Positions 39,357 through 50,155 are shown, counted from the first letter of the stretch. The stretch is 64,000 nucleotides of DNA from Streptococcus ruminicola (GCF_011387195.1 NZ_CP046919.1:1488001-1552000); one strand, 5' to 3'. Notes: generated by a model not told the origin, from the sequence alone. A program made the numbers and translations.

Positions 39357-41561
39357 ATGATAACAAGTAAATACAATTGGAAAAACATTGAAAAAGAGCC
39401 AGATGATGGCTTTTTTGAAGTGACAAAAAAAGAAAATATAACGGCATTAGCCAGCAAAATTCTATACAGTCGAGGCATTGATAATGGCGAAAAACTAGCT
39501 CAATTTTTATCAAATGATTTATCACAACTTCATGATCCATATTTGTTGCATGATATGGACAAGGCAGTTGCTCGCATTCGTCAAGCTATTGAAAATTACG
39601 AACAGATTCTAGTCTATGGTGACTATGATGCTGATGGTATGACTAGCGCTAGCATTATGAAAGAAGCCTTGGAAATGCTTGGGGCTGAGGTTCAAGTCTA
39701 TCTCCCTAACCGATTTGTTGATGGCTATGGACCAAATGAATCGGTCTATAAATACTTTATTGAGCAACAACAGGTTTCTTTGATTATTACGGTGGATAAT
39801 GGCGTAGCTGGGCATGAAGCTATTAGCTATGCACAAAGTCAAGGAGTAGATGTCATTGTTACTGACCACCATGGCTTACCAGCAGAGCTTCCAGACGCAT
39901 TTGCCATTGTACATCCAGAGCACCCGGAAGCGGATTATCCGTTCAAGTATTTAGCAGGATGTGGCGTAGCTTTCAAAGTTGCTTGTGCCTTGTTGGAATC
40001 AATTCCCACAGAAATGCTAGATTTAGTTGCTATCGGAACGATTGCCGATATGGTTAGTCTAACAGATGAAAATCGTATCATGGTTAAGGTTGGTCTTGAA
40101 ATGCTCAAGCAGACCGAACGCATTGGTTTAATGGAACTAATGAAAGTATCTGATATTGACATGTCAGATGTTAATGAGGAAACTGTTGGGTTTAAAATTG
40201 CACCGCAGCTAAATGCTCTTGGTCGTCTAGATGATCCAAATCCAGCTGTTGAGTTATTGACTGGCTTTGATGATGAAGAAGCGCTAAGTATTGCGCAAAT
40301 GATTAATGCCAAAAATGAAGAACGTAAAGAAATCGTTCAAAAGATTTATGACGAAGCCATGGGCATGGTTGACCTTGATAAGCCTGTTCAAGTGTTAGCA
40401 AAAGAAGGCTGGCATCCAGGTGTTCTTGGGATTGTCGCTGGTCGTATTTTGGAGCATATTGCTCAGCCAGTTATTGTCTTAAACATTGAAGACGGCATGG
40501 CAAAAGGTTCTGCTAGAAGTATTGAGGCTATCAATATCTTCCATGCGCTTGATGAACATCGTGATTTATTTGAAGCATTTGGTGGACATGCTGGCGCAGC
40601 TGGGATGACCTTGCCCGTTGATAACTTAGAGCAATTGTCACAGGTCTTGTGCGATTACATTGCTGAAAATGATATTAATTTAGCTCAGAAAAAGACGCTG
40701 ACAATTGACGAAGTTTTGCCACTAGCTGAAATTGATTTAGACACGGTTAAGAGCCTTGAAAAAATTGCACCGTTTGGTATGGACAATCCAAAACCAGTTT
40801 TTGAGATTAAAGATTTTGAAGTTAAACAAGCACGTACCATGGGGCAAAATGGTGCCCACTTGAAGTTAAAAATTGCTCAAGGAAGCACGGCAGTTGACCT
40901 TGTTGCCTTTAACCAAGGTCATTTGGTACAAGAATTTCAACAAGCACAGAATCTCTGTCTTGCGGTTACCTTGTCAATCAACAAATGGAACGGGCAAACC
41001 ACTGTTCAGTTGATGCTTGAAGATGCGCGTGTTGACGGCGTTCAGTTGATTGATATTCGCGCTAAAAATGCCAGTCTTCCTGAACGTGTTCCTGTTTTGA
41101 GTAAAGACACTAGTGCCAGTGAAGTGGTTGTTCTGGACATCCCTGAGAAGGCTGAAGAACTCAAATCACTTTTTGTTGGGCGACAATTTGATGCTGTTTA
41201 TTTTAAAAACCACATCAAACGTGCCTATTATTTGACAGGTTATGGAACTCGCGAACAATTTGCTAAATTGTATAAAACCATTTACCAATTCCCTGAATTC
41301 GACGTTCGTTATAAACTAAAAGACTTGAGTCAATACCTCAATATCCCAGATATTTTGCTGGTGAAAATGATTCAAATCTTTGATGAATTAGATTTCGTAA
41401 CTATCACAGATGGTGTTATGGTTGTTAACAAAGATGCTCAAAAACGTAGCATCTCAGACAGCCAAATTTATCAAAACCTGAAACAAGAAGTGAAGTACCA
41501 AGAACTCATGGCACTTGGTACCCCACAAGAAATCTATGATTGGTTAATGGATAATAATTAA
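39357..41561 (+). CDS. recJ: Single-stranded-DNA 5'-3' exonuclease RecJ
   Basis: 734 residues. Acts in mismatch and base-excision repair and in recombination. DHH-family motifs: YGDYDADGMTSASIM (about 84-98), TVDNGVAG, TDHHGLP, and in DHHA1 the GGHAGAAG motif near 407. After the core and OB fold comes an extra C-terminal domain of about 190 residues (from about 545), typical of Firmicute RecJ. Last gene of the operon; a very strong terminator follows. Confidence 0.95.
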   Translation: MITSKYNWKNIEKEPDDGFFEVTKKENITALASKILYSRGIDNGEKLAQFLSNDLSQLHDPYLLHDMDKAVARIRQAIENYEQILVYGDYDADGMTSASIMKEALEMLGAEVQVYLPNRFVDGYGPNESVYKYFIEQQQVSLIITVDNGVAGHEAISYAQSQGVDVIVTDHHGLPAELPDAFAIVHPEHPEADYPFKYLAGCGVAFKVACALLESIPTEMLDLVAIGTIADMVSLTDENRIMVKVGLEMLKQTERIGLMELMKVSDIDMSDVNEETVGFKIAPQLNALGRLDDPNPAVELLTGFDDEEALSIAQMINAKNEERKEIVQKIYDEAMGMVDLDKPVQVLAKEGWHPGVLGIVAGRILEHIAQPVIVLNIEDGMAKGSARSIEAINIFHALDEHRDLFEAFGGHAGAAGMTLPVDNLEQLSQVLCDYIAENDINLAQKKTLTIDEVLPLAEIDLDTVKSLEKIAPFGMDNPKPVFEIKDFEVKQARTMGQNGAHLKLKIAQGSTAVDLVAFNQGHLVQEFQQAQNLCLAVTLSINKWNGQTTVQLMLEDARVDGVQLIDIRAKNASLPERVPVLSKDTSASEVVVLDIPEKAEELKSLFVGRQFDAVYFKNHIKRAYYLTGYGTREQFAKLYKTIYQFPEFDVRYKLKDLSQYLNIPDILLVKMIQIFDELDFVTITDGVMVVNKDAQKRSISDSQIYQNLKQEVKYQELMALGTPQEIYDWLMDNN

Positions 41562-41562
41562 G

Positions 41563-41597
41563 AAAACTATGACAAGTTTTAGCTTGTCATAGTTTTT
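41563..41597 (+). terminator. Terminator of recJ
   Basis: AAAACTATGACAAG pairs perfectly over 14 bp with CTTGTCATAGTTTT, ending in T. The strongest hairpin terminator in the window. Confidence 0.92.
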
Positions 41598-41628
41598 TGT
41601 CGAATAAAAGTAAGCGATTGCTAAATAT

Positions 41629-41657
41629 TTGTTTTTCTATTGAGACAGAACTATAAT
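41629..41657 (+). promoter_or_regulatory. Promoter of bsh
   Basis: TTGTTT, 17-nt spacer, TATAAT; leader of about 70 nt. Confidence 0.65.
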
Positions 41658-41732
41658 ATGGTTATGTAGGGATGATTCGCTACAAAAACATTTAATGGCT
41701 TATTGAATTTTCTTGTAATAAGGAGGTTTCTT

Positions 41733-42710
41733 ATGTGTACTGCGATTACTTATACAACTAAGGGCAGTTACTTCGGACGTAATCTTGATTTGGATTTTTC
41801 ATACAATGAAACGGTGACCGTTTGTCCTAGAAATTACCCATTTTCATTCAAGCATCAAGGAGAAAATGATGCTCACTATGCTATGATTGGTATGGCAACT
41901 GTGGTGGCTGACTATCCACTTTATTACGAAGCGGTTAATGAAAAAGGCTTGGGAATGGCTGGATTGAATTTCCCTGAAAATGCCGACTATAAAGAAGTGG
42001 CAGAAGGAAAAGACAACCTTGCATCTTTTGAATTGATTCCATGGTTTTTATCTCAGTGTGATTCTGTTGCACAAGTTAAAGAACTTTGTCAAAATCTTAA
42101 TGTCACTAATGAAGCATTTAATGCGGATTTTCAACCAAGTCCTCTGCACTGGTTGATTGCCGACCGAAATGAAGCTATTGTCCTAGAGTCTGTAGCCAGT
42201 GGGTTAAAGGTTTATGATAACCCAACAGGTGTTTTGACTAATAATCCAACTTTTGATAAACAATTGTTTAACTTGAATAACTACCGTCACCTTTCACCAA
42301 AAGTTTCTGACAATCTCTTTTCTACAGAAATTGCCTTGGACACTTACAGCCGAGGAATGGGTGGACTTGGTTTGCCTGGTGATTTATCATCAATGTCACG
42401 CTATGTTAAAGTAGCCTTTACGAAATTAAATTCAGTAGCAGAAGATACTGAAGCATCTAGTGTTAACCAATTCTTCCATATTTTGAAATCCGTTGAACAA
42501 CAAAAAGGGTTATGTTACGTGGATGAAAGTGGCAAATACGAATACACCATTTATAGTTCATGTATCAATACAGAAAAAGGTATTTATTACTACACAACTT
42601 ACGATAATTCACAGATTACAGCTGTTGATATGCATAAGGAAAATTTGGATGATAGCAAGTTAGTTACTTATCCATTGATTAAAGATTGGCAAGTGAATTA
42701 CCAAAATTAA
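41733..42710 (+). CDS. bsh: Choloylglycine hydrolase / bile salt hydrolase
   Basis: 325 residues. Cytoplasmic N-terminal-nucleophile hydrolase that splits glycine or taurine from bile salts and helps survival in the gut. ATG 41733 is chosen because AGGAGG is 6 nt upstream and the product then starts MCTAITY, so removal of Met exposes the nucleophile C2. R16 and D19 (GRNLDLDFSYNE) match the conserved substrate-site Arg and Asp; the later NNP and GLPGDLSSMSRYVK motifs are also present. Penicillin V acylase activity cannot be excluded by sequence alone. It sits between recJ and apt with its own promoter. Confidence 0.9.
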   Translation: MCTAITYTTKGSYFGRNLDLDFSYNETVTVCPRNYPFSFKHQGENDAHYAMIGMATVVADYPLYYEAVNEKGLGMAGLNFPENADYKEVAEGKDNLASFELIPWFLSQCDSVAQVKELCQNLNVTNEAFNADFQPSPLHWLIADRNEAIVLESVASGLKVYDNPTGVLTNNPTFDKQLFNLNNYRHLSPKVSDNLFSTEIALDTYSRGMGGLGLPGDLSSMSRYVKVAFTKLNSVAEDTEASSVNQFFHILKSVEQQKGLCYVDESGKYEYTIYSSCINTEKGIYYYTTYDNSQITAVDMHKENLDDSKLVTYPLIKDWQVNYQN

Positions 42711-42758
42711 GATCTTGAAAATTTATTACCTAAATCCCCTTCCTTTTTTCGAAAAATA

Positions 42759-42767
42759 TGCTATAAT
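42759..42767 (+). promoter_or_regulatory. Extended -10 promoter of apt
   Basis: TG-c-TATAAT; the -35 position is poor. Confidence 0.55.
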
Positions 42768-42812
42768 GAAATGTAAAACATTTTTTGGCAAAAAGCCCAT
42801 AGAAAGAAGAAA

Positions 42813-43331
42813 ATGGATTTAAAAAATTATATCGCTACAATTGAAAACTATCCTAAAGAAGGAGTCACTTTCCGTGATATTTCTCCTTTAATGGCAGATG
42901 GAAATGCTTATAGCTATGCTGTTCGCGAAATTGTACAGTATGCTACTGACAAGAAGATCGACATGATTGTTGGTCCAGAGGCACGCGGATTTATCGTCGG
43001 ATGCCCAGTTGCATTTGAACTTGGAATTGGTTTCGCACCAGTTCGTAAACCTGGTAAATTACCACGTGAAGTAATCTCAGCTGATTACGAAAAAGAGTAC
43101 GGCATTGATACACTATGTATGCATGCTGATGCTATCAAACCTGGACAACGTGTCCTTATCGTTGATGACCTTTTGGCAACAGGTGGTACTGTGAAAGCTA
43201 CTATCGAAATGGTAGAACGCCTTGGTGGTATCGTTGCTGGATGTGCTTTCCTTGTTGAATTGGACGGATTGAACGGACGTAAAGCACTTGAAGGTTATGA
43301 TACGAAAGTCTTAATGAATTTCCCAGGATAA
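42813..43331 (+). CDS. apt: Adenine phosphoribosyltransferase
   Basis: 172 residues. Salvages adenine to AMP using PRPP. PRPP-binding loop [17 protein letters not shown] at about 112-128; the N-terminal hood [10 protein letters not shown] and the [10 protein letters not shown] segment are family marks. In many streptococci apt follows recJ directly; here bsh lies between. It has its own promoter. Confidence 0.96.
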   Translation: MDLKNYIATIENYPKEGVTFRDISPLMADGNAYSYAVREIVQYATDKKIDMIVGPEARGFIVGCPVAFELGIGFAPVRKPGKLPREVISADYEKEYGIDTLCMHADAIKPGQRVLIVDDLLATGGTVKATIEMVERLGGIVAGCAFLVELDGLNGRKALEGYDTKVLMNFPG

Positions 43332-43332
43332 T

Positions 43333-43349
43333 TATAGCTAAAAACTATA
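43333..43349 (+). promoter_or_regulatory. MET-box 1 of metA (imperfect)
   Basis: TATAG...CTATA palindrome, two bases off the consensus in the left half. It starts just after the apt stop codon, 22 nt before the centre of the -35 region's second box. Confidence 0.5.
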
Positions 43350-43366
43350 ACTACCTAAAGAAATTA

Positions 43367-43383
43367 TATAATTGAAAACTATA
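43367..43383 (+). promoter_or_regulatory. MET-box 2 of metA, overlapping the -35 box
   Basis: A 17-nt site with a perfect right half (AAACTATA) and a changed left half. It covers the metA -35 hexamer TTGAAA. Its centre is 34 bases from that of box 1, so two regulator dimers could sit on about the same DNA face. Confidence 0.55.
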
Positions 43384-43400
43384 TCTCCATCTTTTATAAT
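43372..43400 (+). promoter_or_regulatory. Promoter of metA
   Basis: TTGAAA, 17-nt spacer, TATAAT (43395-43400). A second TATAAT lies at 43411-43416. Confidence 0.65.
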
Positions 43401-43434
43401 ATTACTTAAATATAATATTATAGAGTGGAGATAT
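43381..43434 (+). repeat. Large inverted repeat at the metA promoter and ribosome-binding site
   Basis: ATATCTCCA (43381-43389) pairs with TGGAGATAT (43426-43434), and ATAATATTA (43396-43404) with TAATATTAT (43413-43421). The right arm contains the metA Shine-Dalgarno. In read-through RNA from apt the site would be hidden; in RNA begun at the metA promoter the left arm is missing. Confidence 0.6.
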
Positions 43435-43438
43435 TTTC

Positions 43439-44383
43439 ATGCCAATAAAACTTGATAAAGAATTACCGGCCTTAGACATTTTGCGCAAAGAGAATGTCTT
43501 CATCATGGATAATAAACGAGCAAAGCATCAAGATATTAGACCGATGGATTTTCTCATCGTTAACTTGATGCCGACAAAAGAAGTGACAGAGACACAACTC
43601 TTGCGTTTGCTAGCCAATACGCCTTTGCAGATTAATGTTGAATTCCTCTATATGACTAGTCACGAGTCAAAAAATACAACGGCTGAGCATTTAGAAACCT
43701 TCTATAAAACTTTTGCGGATGTTAAACACAAGTATTATGATGGGTTGATTATCACGGGTGCTCCAGTTGAAACCTTGGCTTATGAGGAAGTGGATTATTG
43801 GGATGAATTGTGCCAAATCTTTGATTGGGCAAAATCTCATGTCTATTCAACCTTGCACTTGTGTTGGGGAGCGCAAGCTGGGCTCTATTACAAATATGGT
43901 ATTAAGAAGGTTTTGCTAGAGGAAAAATTATCAGGCATCTTTTCTCAAAATGTCAAACAACCTTCTAATCCGATTGTCCGTGGGTTTGACGACTGCTTTA
44001 TGGCGCCGCATTCTAGATATACAGAAGTTCGTCATGAAGATGTTGCTAAGGTTGATCGATTAGAAGTAATTGCTGAAGGTCCCACAGTAGGTTTGTCTAT
44101 CGTAGCTAGTAAAGATTTGCGCGAAGTTTATAGCTTTGGACATTTGGAATATGACCGTGAAACTTTGGATCGTGAGTACAAGCGTGATGTTAAAGTTGGA
44201 AAAAATCCTAATGTGCCTGCGCATTATTACGTCAATGACGATCCTGAGCAAGATGTTCCGATGAAGTGGAACTTAGCGGCAACAACTTTCTTTAGTAATT
44301 GGATTAATTATGCTGTTTACCAAGAGACGCCTTATCAGTTGGAGCAATTGGAAAAAGAACCATCTTTTTACGGTTACTTGTGA
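43439..44383 (+). CDS. metA: Homoserine O-acetyltransferase (MetA family)
   Basis: 314 residues. Activates homoserine for methionine synthesis. Catalytic C142 (LHLCWGAQ), H235 and E237 (FGHLEYDRE) are present. Residue 111 is glutamate (TGAPVE), the form that in MetA proteins selects acetyl-CoA; glycine at this place gives succinyl-CoA use as in E. coli. The usual label homoserine O-succinyltransferase is therefore probably wrong here. Two MET-boxes lie upstream, matching the MetE-like gene at 31804. Confidence 0.93.
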   Translation: MPIKLDKELPALDILRKENVFIMDNKRAKHQDIRPMDFLIVNLMPTKEVTETQLLRLLANTPLQINVEFLYMTSHESKNTTAEHLETFYKTFADVKHKYYDGLIITGAPVETLAYEEVDYWDELCQIFDWAKSHVYSTLHLCWGAQAGLYYKYGIKKVLLEEKLSGIFSQNVKQPSNPIVRGFDDCFMAPHSRYTEVRHEDVAKVDRLEVIAEGPTVGLSIVASKDLREVYSFGHLEYDRETLDREYKRDVKVGKNPNVPAHYYVNDDPEQDVPMKWNLAATTFFSNWINYAVYQETPYQLEQLEKEPSFYGYL

Positions 44384-44461
44384 TGAGGTGATTGTCGGTC
44401 AAATCTTGCTTTATCTTTGTCAGGTTCAGTTTTAAATGTGATGATTTTTTAGGAATATATT

Positions 44462-45136
44462 ATGAGTTATTTGGAAAATTATAAATCAGGCAATCTTGTA
44501 TTGCCGAGTGCTCTTCTCTTTCATTACAAAGACATTTTTAAACGTGCAGATGATTTTTTGATTTGGCAGTTTATTTATCTCCAAAACACGACTAAGATGG
44601 ATGATTTGGCACCTAGTCAAATTGCTAGCGCGCTGAATAAAACAGTGGCAGAAGTTAATCGCTCGATTTCTGATTTGACTGCTCAAGGTTTGCTTGATAT
44701 GAAGACTATTGAACTTGGTAGTGAAATCGAAGTCATTTTTGATGCTAGTCCTGTTTTAGCACTTTTGGATAAATTAGTATCTGAACCAAAACAAGTTCCT
44801 GAAAAACAAGATGTAAATCCTGTGAAAGAACTTGTCGAAGATTTTGAACGTGAGTTAGGTCGTATGCTAAGTCCATTTGAATTGGAAGATTTGCAAAAAA
44901 CTATTCGTGAGGATAAAACGGATCCAGACCTAGTGCGCGCAGCGCTTCGTGAAGCTGTGTTTAACGGCAAGACAAACTGGAATTACATCAATGCCATTTT
45001 GCGAAATTGGCGTCGTGAAGGCATTACAACAATGCGCCAAGTTGAGGAACGTCGCAAAGAGCATGAAGATTCAAAAGCAGGTAAAGTCAATGTGTCAGAT
45101 GACTTTTTGGCTGCAATGGATTTGTGGAGTGACTAA
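44462..45136 (+). CDS. dnaD: DnaD-like replication initiation protein
   Basis: 224 residues. N-terminal winged-helix region (about 1-80) and C-terminal DDBH2-type helical domain (about 130-205) with the YINAILRNWRREGI motif used for DNA binding. DnaD helps load the helicase at origins and during restart. Its stop overlaps the nth start by one base (TAATG), a pairing widely kept in Firmicutes. A possible weak promoter, TTGTCA-17-GATGAT, lies at 44417-44445. Confidence 0.92.
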   Translation: MSYLENYKSGNLVLPSALLFHYKDIFKRADDFLIWQFIYLQNTTKMDDLAPSQIASALNKTVAEVNRSISDLTAQGLLDMKTIELGSEIEVIFDASPVLALLDKLVSEPKQVPEKQDVNPVKELVEDFERELGRMLSPFELEDLQKTIREDKTDPDLVRAALREAVFNGKTNWNYINAILRNWRREGITTMRQVEERRKEHEDSKAGKVNVSDDFLAAMDLWSD

Positions 45137-45786
45137 TGAGAGTTGGACGTGAGCGTTTAAAGAAAATCTTAGCTATTATTGGTGATATGTATCCAGAAGC
45201 GCGTGGCGAGTTGGAATGGGAGACGCCATTTCAACTGCTTATCGCGGTGATTTTGTCTGCCCAAACGACGGATAAAGCAGTGAATAAGGTGACTCCAAAT
45301 CTTTGGAAGAAGTATCCTGAGATTGAGGATTTGGCGACGGCTAATCTATCTGATGTGGAAGATTGTCTTCGTGCGATTGGGCTTTATAAAAATAAAGCTA
45401 AGAATATCATCAAGACTGCGCGTGCGATTTTACAAGATTTCGACGGGCAAGTTCCTAAGACACATAAAGAGTTAGAAACCTTGCCAGGAGTTGGACGAAA
45501 AACGGCTAATGTTGTGTTAGCAGAAGTTTACGGTATCCCATCGATTGCTGTGGATACGCATGTGTCACGCATTGCTAAGCGCCTGAATATTTCTGCACCA
45601 GATGCTGATGTTAAAGAAATCGAAGAAGATTTGATGAAAAAAATTCCAAAGAAAGATTGGATTTTGACACATCATCGCTTGATTTTCTTTGGACGCTATC
45701 ATTGCTTAGCTAAAAAGCCTAAATGTGATATTTGTCCAGTTCAAGCTTATTGCAAATATTATAAAGACAATGTGAAAACTAACTAA
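45136..45786 (+). CDS. nth: Endonuclease III
   Basis: 216 residues. DNA glycosylase/AP lyase for oxidised pyrimidines. Helix-hairpin-helix LETLPGVGRKTANVVL at about 114-129 with the catalytic lysine, aspartate in VDTHVSR, and a C-terminal 4Fe-4S site with the spacing C-x6-C-x2-C-x5-C. Coupled to dnaD by a one-base overlap. Confidence 0.96.
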   Translation: MRVGRERLKKILAIIGDMYPEARGELEWETPFQLLIAVILSAQTTDKAVNKVTPNLWKKYPEIEDLATANLSDVEDCLRAIGLYKNKAKNIIKTARAILQDFDGQVPKTHKELETLPGVGRKTANVVLAEVYGIPSIAVDTHVSRIAKRLNISAPDADVKEIEEDLMKKIPKKDWILTHHRLIFFGRYHCLAKKPKCDICPVQAYCKYYKDNVKTN

Positions 45787-45809
45787 GCAGCTCAGTTGAG
45801 TTGCTTTTG
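45785..45809 (+). terminator. Terminator of dnaD-nth
   Basis: AAGCAGCTCA pairs with TGAGTTGCTT (one G-T) around a very short loop, then TTT. Confidence 0.65.
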
Positions 45810-45817
45810 TTATGCTT

Positions 45818-45846
45818 TTGTAAGGAGAAGTTGTTTTTGATATAAT
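45818..45846 (+). promoter_or_regulatory. Promoter of trmK
   Basis: TTGTAA, 17-nt spacer, extended TG-a-TATAAT; leader of about 25 nt. Confidence 0.7.
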
Positions 45847-45877
45847 TAAAAAGAATGATATTTTAGAAGGAAGAATT

Positions 45878-46564
45878 ATGCAAACAGTATTATCTAAGCG
45901 TTTAGCTGCCGTAGCAGAATTTGTACCGCAAGGAGCACGCTTACTAGATGTCGGAAGTGACCATGCTTACTTACCGATTGCCTTGATGGAAGAGGGAAAA
46001 ATTGATTTTGCCATTGCTGGTGAAGTTGTCAAAGGTCCATATGAATCAGCTGTTCATAATGTTGCTGGCGCTGGTTTGGCAAATAAAATCGTTGTGCGTT
46101 TGGCAGATGGTTTGGCAGCCTTTGAAGCATCAGACCAAGTAACAACGATTACGATTTGTGGTATGGGCGGCGGCTTGATTGCTGATATTTTGGCGGCAGG
46201 AGTTGAAAAATTAGCAAGTGTAGACCGTCTTATCTTACAACCTAATAATCGTGAAGATGAGCTTCGTGCATGGTTGATGAACAATGGCTTCAAACTTGTC
46301 ACCGAAGAAATTATGACAGAAAATGATAAATTTTATGAAATCATGGTTGTTGAACACGGACAAATGACTTTGTCAGAGACAGACTTACGCTTTGGTCCTT
46401 TCTTGAATCAAGAAAAGTCTGCTGTTTTTAAAGCACGTTGGCAACGAGAATTGAAAAAATTAGAAATCGCTTTGCCACATGTGCCAGAAAATCGTGTCGA
46501 TGACCGCGCAGCTATTTCACAAAAAATGACAGCTATCAAGGAGGCTATCAATGAAAGCAAGTGA
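45878..46564 (+). CDS. trmK: tRNA (adenine(22)-N1)-methyltransferase
   Basis: 228 residues. Methylates A22 in tRNA-Ser and tRNA-Tyr. The SAM site [16 protein letters not shown] is at about 20-35, followed by the [15 protein letters not shown] and LILQPNN segments of the TrmK family; the C-terminus is a helical coiled region. Start after AGAAGGAAGAATT. Overlaps the Nif3-like gene by 14 nt, a pair conserved in Firmicutes. Confidence 0.93.
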   Translation: MQTVLSKRLAAVAEFVPQGARLLDVGSDHAYLPIALMEEGKIDFAIAGEVVKGPYESAVHNVAGAGLANKIVVRLADGLAAFEASDQVTTITICGMGGGLIADILAAGVEKLASVDRLILQPNNREDELRAWLMNNGFKLVTEEIMTENDKFYEIMVVEHGQMTLSETDLRFGPFLNQEKSAVFKARWQRELKKLEIALPHVPENRVDDRAAISQKMTAIKEAINESK

Positions 46565-47339
46565 AATCATTGAACGCTACGAAGCATACTGTCCACGTGA
46601 GCTTTCTATGGAAGGAGATATTTCTGGTCTCCAAATTGGAACTCTTGATAAAGAAGTTAGTCGTGTCATGATTGCTCTTGATGTGCGTGAAACGACAGTG
46701 GCAGAAGCAATCGAGAAAAATGTTGACTTGATTATCGTTAAGCATGCTCCCATTTTTCGTCCACTTAAAGATCTTGTGGCGACGCCTCAAAATCAGATTT
46801 ACCTTGACTTGGTCAAACACGATATTGCCGTTTATGTGAGCCATACTAATATTGACATTGTCCCTGATGGTCTAAATGATTGGTTCTGTGACCTTTTGGA
46901 AATTACTGATACTGAGATTTTAAGTCCAACAGCTGATGGTTACGGGATTGGCCGAGTTGGAATGATTGAGGAGCAAACTTTTTCAGAATTTGCTCTTAAG
47001 GTTAAAGAAAAATTCAACTTAGATAGTGTTCGTTTGGTCGCATACGGAAACCAAGATAAGCTCATTAATCGTGTGGCTATTTGTGGTGGTAGTGGTCAAA
47101 GCTTTTACCGTGAAGCAATGGCAAAAGGGGCGCAAGTCTACATTACTGGTGATATTTACTATCATACTGCTCAAGAGATGATTACAAACGGTATGCTTGC
47201 TATTGACCCTGGGCATCATATTGAGGTGCTCATGATTGATAAATTACTTGAGAAATTTAATGCTTGGAAAAATGACAATCATTGGTCGGTAGATTTCATT
47301 GCCAGTGAGGCAGAAACAAATCCGTTTTATCATTTATAA
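46551..47339 (+). CDS. Nif3-like dinuclear metal-centre protein (YqfO/YbgI family)
   Basis: 262 residues, the short form without the inserted domain of Bacillus YqfO. Metal ligands lie in [11 protein letters not shown] and SHTNID near 60-105 and in the C-terminal DPGHHIEV. The family forms toroidal hexamers with two metals per subunit; its biochemical role is not established, though some members have been linked to GTP cyclohydrolase-like or DNA-related activities. AAGGAGG inside trmK is the ribosome-binding site. Confidence 0.88.
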   Translation: MKASEIIERYEAYCPRELSMEGDISGLQIGTLDKEVSRVMIALDVRETTVAEAIEKNVDLIIVKHAPIFRPLKDLVATPQNQIYLDLVKHDIAVYVSHTNIDIVPDGLNDWFCDLLEITDTEILSPTADGYGIGRVGMIEEQTFSEFALKVKEKFNLDSVRLVAYGNQDKLINRVAICGGSGQSFYREAMAKGAQVYITGDIYYHTAQEMITNGMLAIDPGHHIEVLMIDKLLEKFNAWKNDNHWSVDFIASEAETNPFYHL

Positions 47340-47341
47340 AT

Positions 47342-47367
47342 AATTACTGACATTTGTCAGTAATTTT
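47342..47367 (+). terminator. Terminator after the Nif3-like gene
   Basis: AATTACTGACA is mirrored perfectly by TGTCAGTAATT with a two-base centre; the T-run is short. Confidence 0.7.
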
Positions 47368-47397
47368 CGTTAAAAGCTTGTAAAATTAGGAAATTTA

Positions 47398-47426
47398 GTG
47401 ACAGCATTTGCAAAAAATGATAGAAT
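47398..47426 (+). promoter_or_regulatory. Promoter of rfbA
   Basis: GTGACA, 17-nt spacer, extended TG-a-TAGAAT. Confidence 0.7.
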
Positions 47427-47471
47427 AGTTCTGATAATTGATAATTTATTAATAAAGAGGGAGACCTAACT

Positions 47472-48341
47472 ATGAAAGGTATTATTCTTGCAGGAGGTTC
47501 AGGAACACGTTTGTATCCTTTGACTCGTGCGGCTTCAAAACAACTTATGCCAGTGTATGATAAACCAATGATTTATTATCCACTATCAACATTGATGTTG
47601 GCAGGTATCCGAGATATTTTGATTATCTCAACACCAACTGATATTCATCGTTTTGAAGAACTACTTGGCGACGGTTCAGAATTTGGTATTTCACTTTCTT
47701 ACGCTGTTCAACCAAGTCCAGATGGATTGGCACAAGCCTTTATCATCGGTGAAGAATTTATCGGAGATGACAATGTTGCTCTTGTATTAGGAGATAACAT
47801 TTACCATGGAGCAGGTCTAAGTAAAATGCTTCAAAAAGCAGCTAGCAAAGAAAAAGGTGCTACTGTCTTTGGTTACCAAGTAAAAGACCCAGAACGTTTT
47901 GGTGTTGTTGAATTCGACGAAGATTTCAATGCTATCTCAATCGAAGAAAAACCAGAACATCCAAAATCACACTACGCTGTAACAGGTCTTTACTTCTACG
48001 ACAACGATGTTGTGGAAATTGCTAAAAACATCAAACCAAGTGCACGTGGTGAACTTGAAATCACAGATGTTAACAAAGCTTATCTTGAACGTGGCGATCT
48101 TTCTGTAGAAGTTATGGGACGTGGATTTGCATGGCTTGATACTGGTACACATGAAAGCCTTCTTGAAGCAGCTCAATACATTGAAACAGTGCAACGTATG
48201 CAAAACCTTCAAGTGGCAAACTTGGAAGAAATTGCATACCGCATGGGTTACATCACAAAAGAAGATGTTTACAACCTTGCACAACCACTTAAGAAAAACG
48301 AATACGGAAAATACTTGCTCCGTTTGATTGGAGAAGAATAA
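47472..48341 (+). CDS. rfbA: Glucose-1-phosphate thymidylyltransferase
   Basis: 289 residues, the RmlA length. Makes dTDP-glucose, the first step to dTDP-rhamnose for cell-wall rhamnose polysaccharide. The nucleotidyltransferase signature [20 protein letters not shown] is at about 5-24 and the VLGDNIYHG metal site near 108-116. Start after AAGAGGGAGACC. Stop and start overlap with rfbC (TAATG). Strong codon bias suggests high expression. Confidence 0.96.
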   Translation: MKGIILAGGSGTRLYPLTRAASKQLMPVYDKPMIYYPLSTLMLAGIRDILIISTPTDIHRFEELLGDGSEFGISLSYAVQPSPDGLAQAFIIGEEFIGDDNVALVLGDNIYHGAGLSKMLQKAASKEKGATVFGYQVKDPERFGVVEFDEDFNAISIEEKPEHPKSHYAVTGLYFYDNDVVEIAKNIKPSARGELEITDVNKAYLERGDLSVEVMGRGFAWLDTGTHESLLEAAQYIETVQRMQNLQVANLEEIAYRMGYITKEDVYNLAQPLKKNEYGKYLLRLIGEE

Positions 48342-48934
48342 TGACAGAACAGTTTTTTGGTAAAGAATTAGCAGCACGTAAAATCGAAGCCATCCCAGGA
48401 ATGATTGAATTTGATATTCCTGTTCACGGTGACAACCGCGGATGGTTTAAAGAAAACTTCCAAAAAGAAAAAATGCTTCCTCTTGGTTTCCCAGAATCAT
48501 TCTTTGCAGAAGGAAAATTACAAAATAACGTTAGCTTTTCACATAAAAACGTTTTGCGTGGACTTCACGCAGAACCTTGGGACAAATACATCTCAGTTGC
48601 TGACGAAGGTAAAGTCCTAGGTTCATGGGTTGACTTACGTGAAGGTGACAGCTTTGGTCATGTTTACCAAACAGTTATCGACGCTTCAAAAGGTATCTTT
48701 GTTCCACGTGGTGTCGCTAACGGTTTCCAAGTATTGTCTGATAAAGTATCATACAGCTACTTGGTTAACGACTACTGGGCACTTGAACTTAAACCAAAAT
48801 ACGCTTTTGTAAACTACGCTGATCCAACTCTTGGAATCAAATGGGAAAACTTGGAAGAAGCAGAAGTTTCTGAAGCAGATAAAAACCACCCATTGCTTAA
48901 AGACGTAAAACCATTACGTAAAGAAGATTTGTAA
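48341..48934 (+). CDS. rfbC: dTDP-4-dehydrorhamnose 3,5-epimerase
   Basis: 197 residues. Cupin-fold epimerase of the third step to dTDP-rhamnose. Active-site segments are VSFSHKNVLRGLHAEPWDKYISV (with the conserved histidine in RGLH) and the VPRGVANGFQVLSD and SYLVNDYWA stretches. It is of the RmlC type with WDKY in place of PxxQxK, as in other streptococci. Overlaps rfbA by one base; the last pathway gene, rfbD, is not in the window. Confidence 0.93.
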   Translation: MTEQFFGKELAARKIEAIPGMIEFDIPVHGDNRGWFKENFQKEKMLPLGFPESFFAEGKLQNNVSFSHKNVLRGLHAEPWDKYISVADEGKVLGSWVDLREGDSFGHVYQTVIDASKGIFVPRGVANGFQVLSDKVSYSYLVNDYWALELKPKYAFVNYADPTLGIKWENLEEAEVSEADKNHPLLKDVKPLRKEDL

Positions 48935-48961
48935 TAAAAATAAAAAATTAATCAGAAAGGA

Positions 48962-50149
<1,188 letters not shown>

Positions 50150-50155
50150 TAAATT

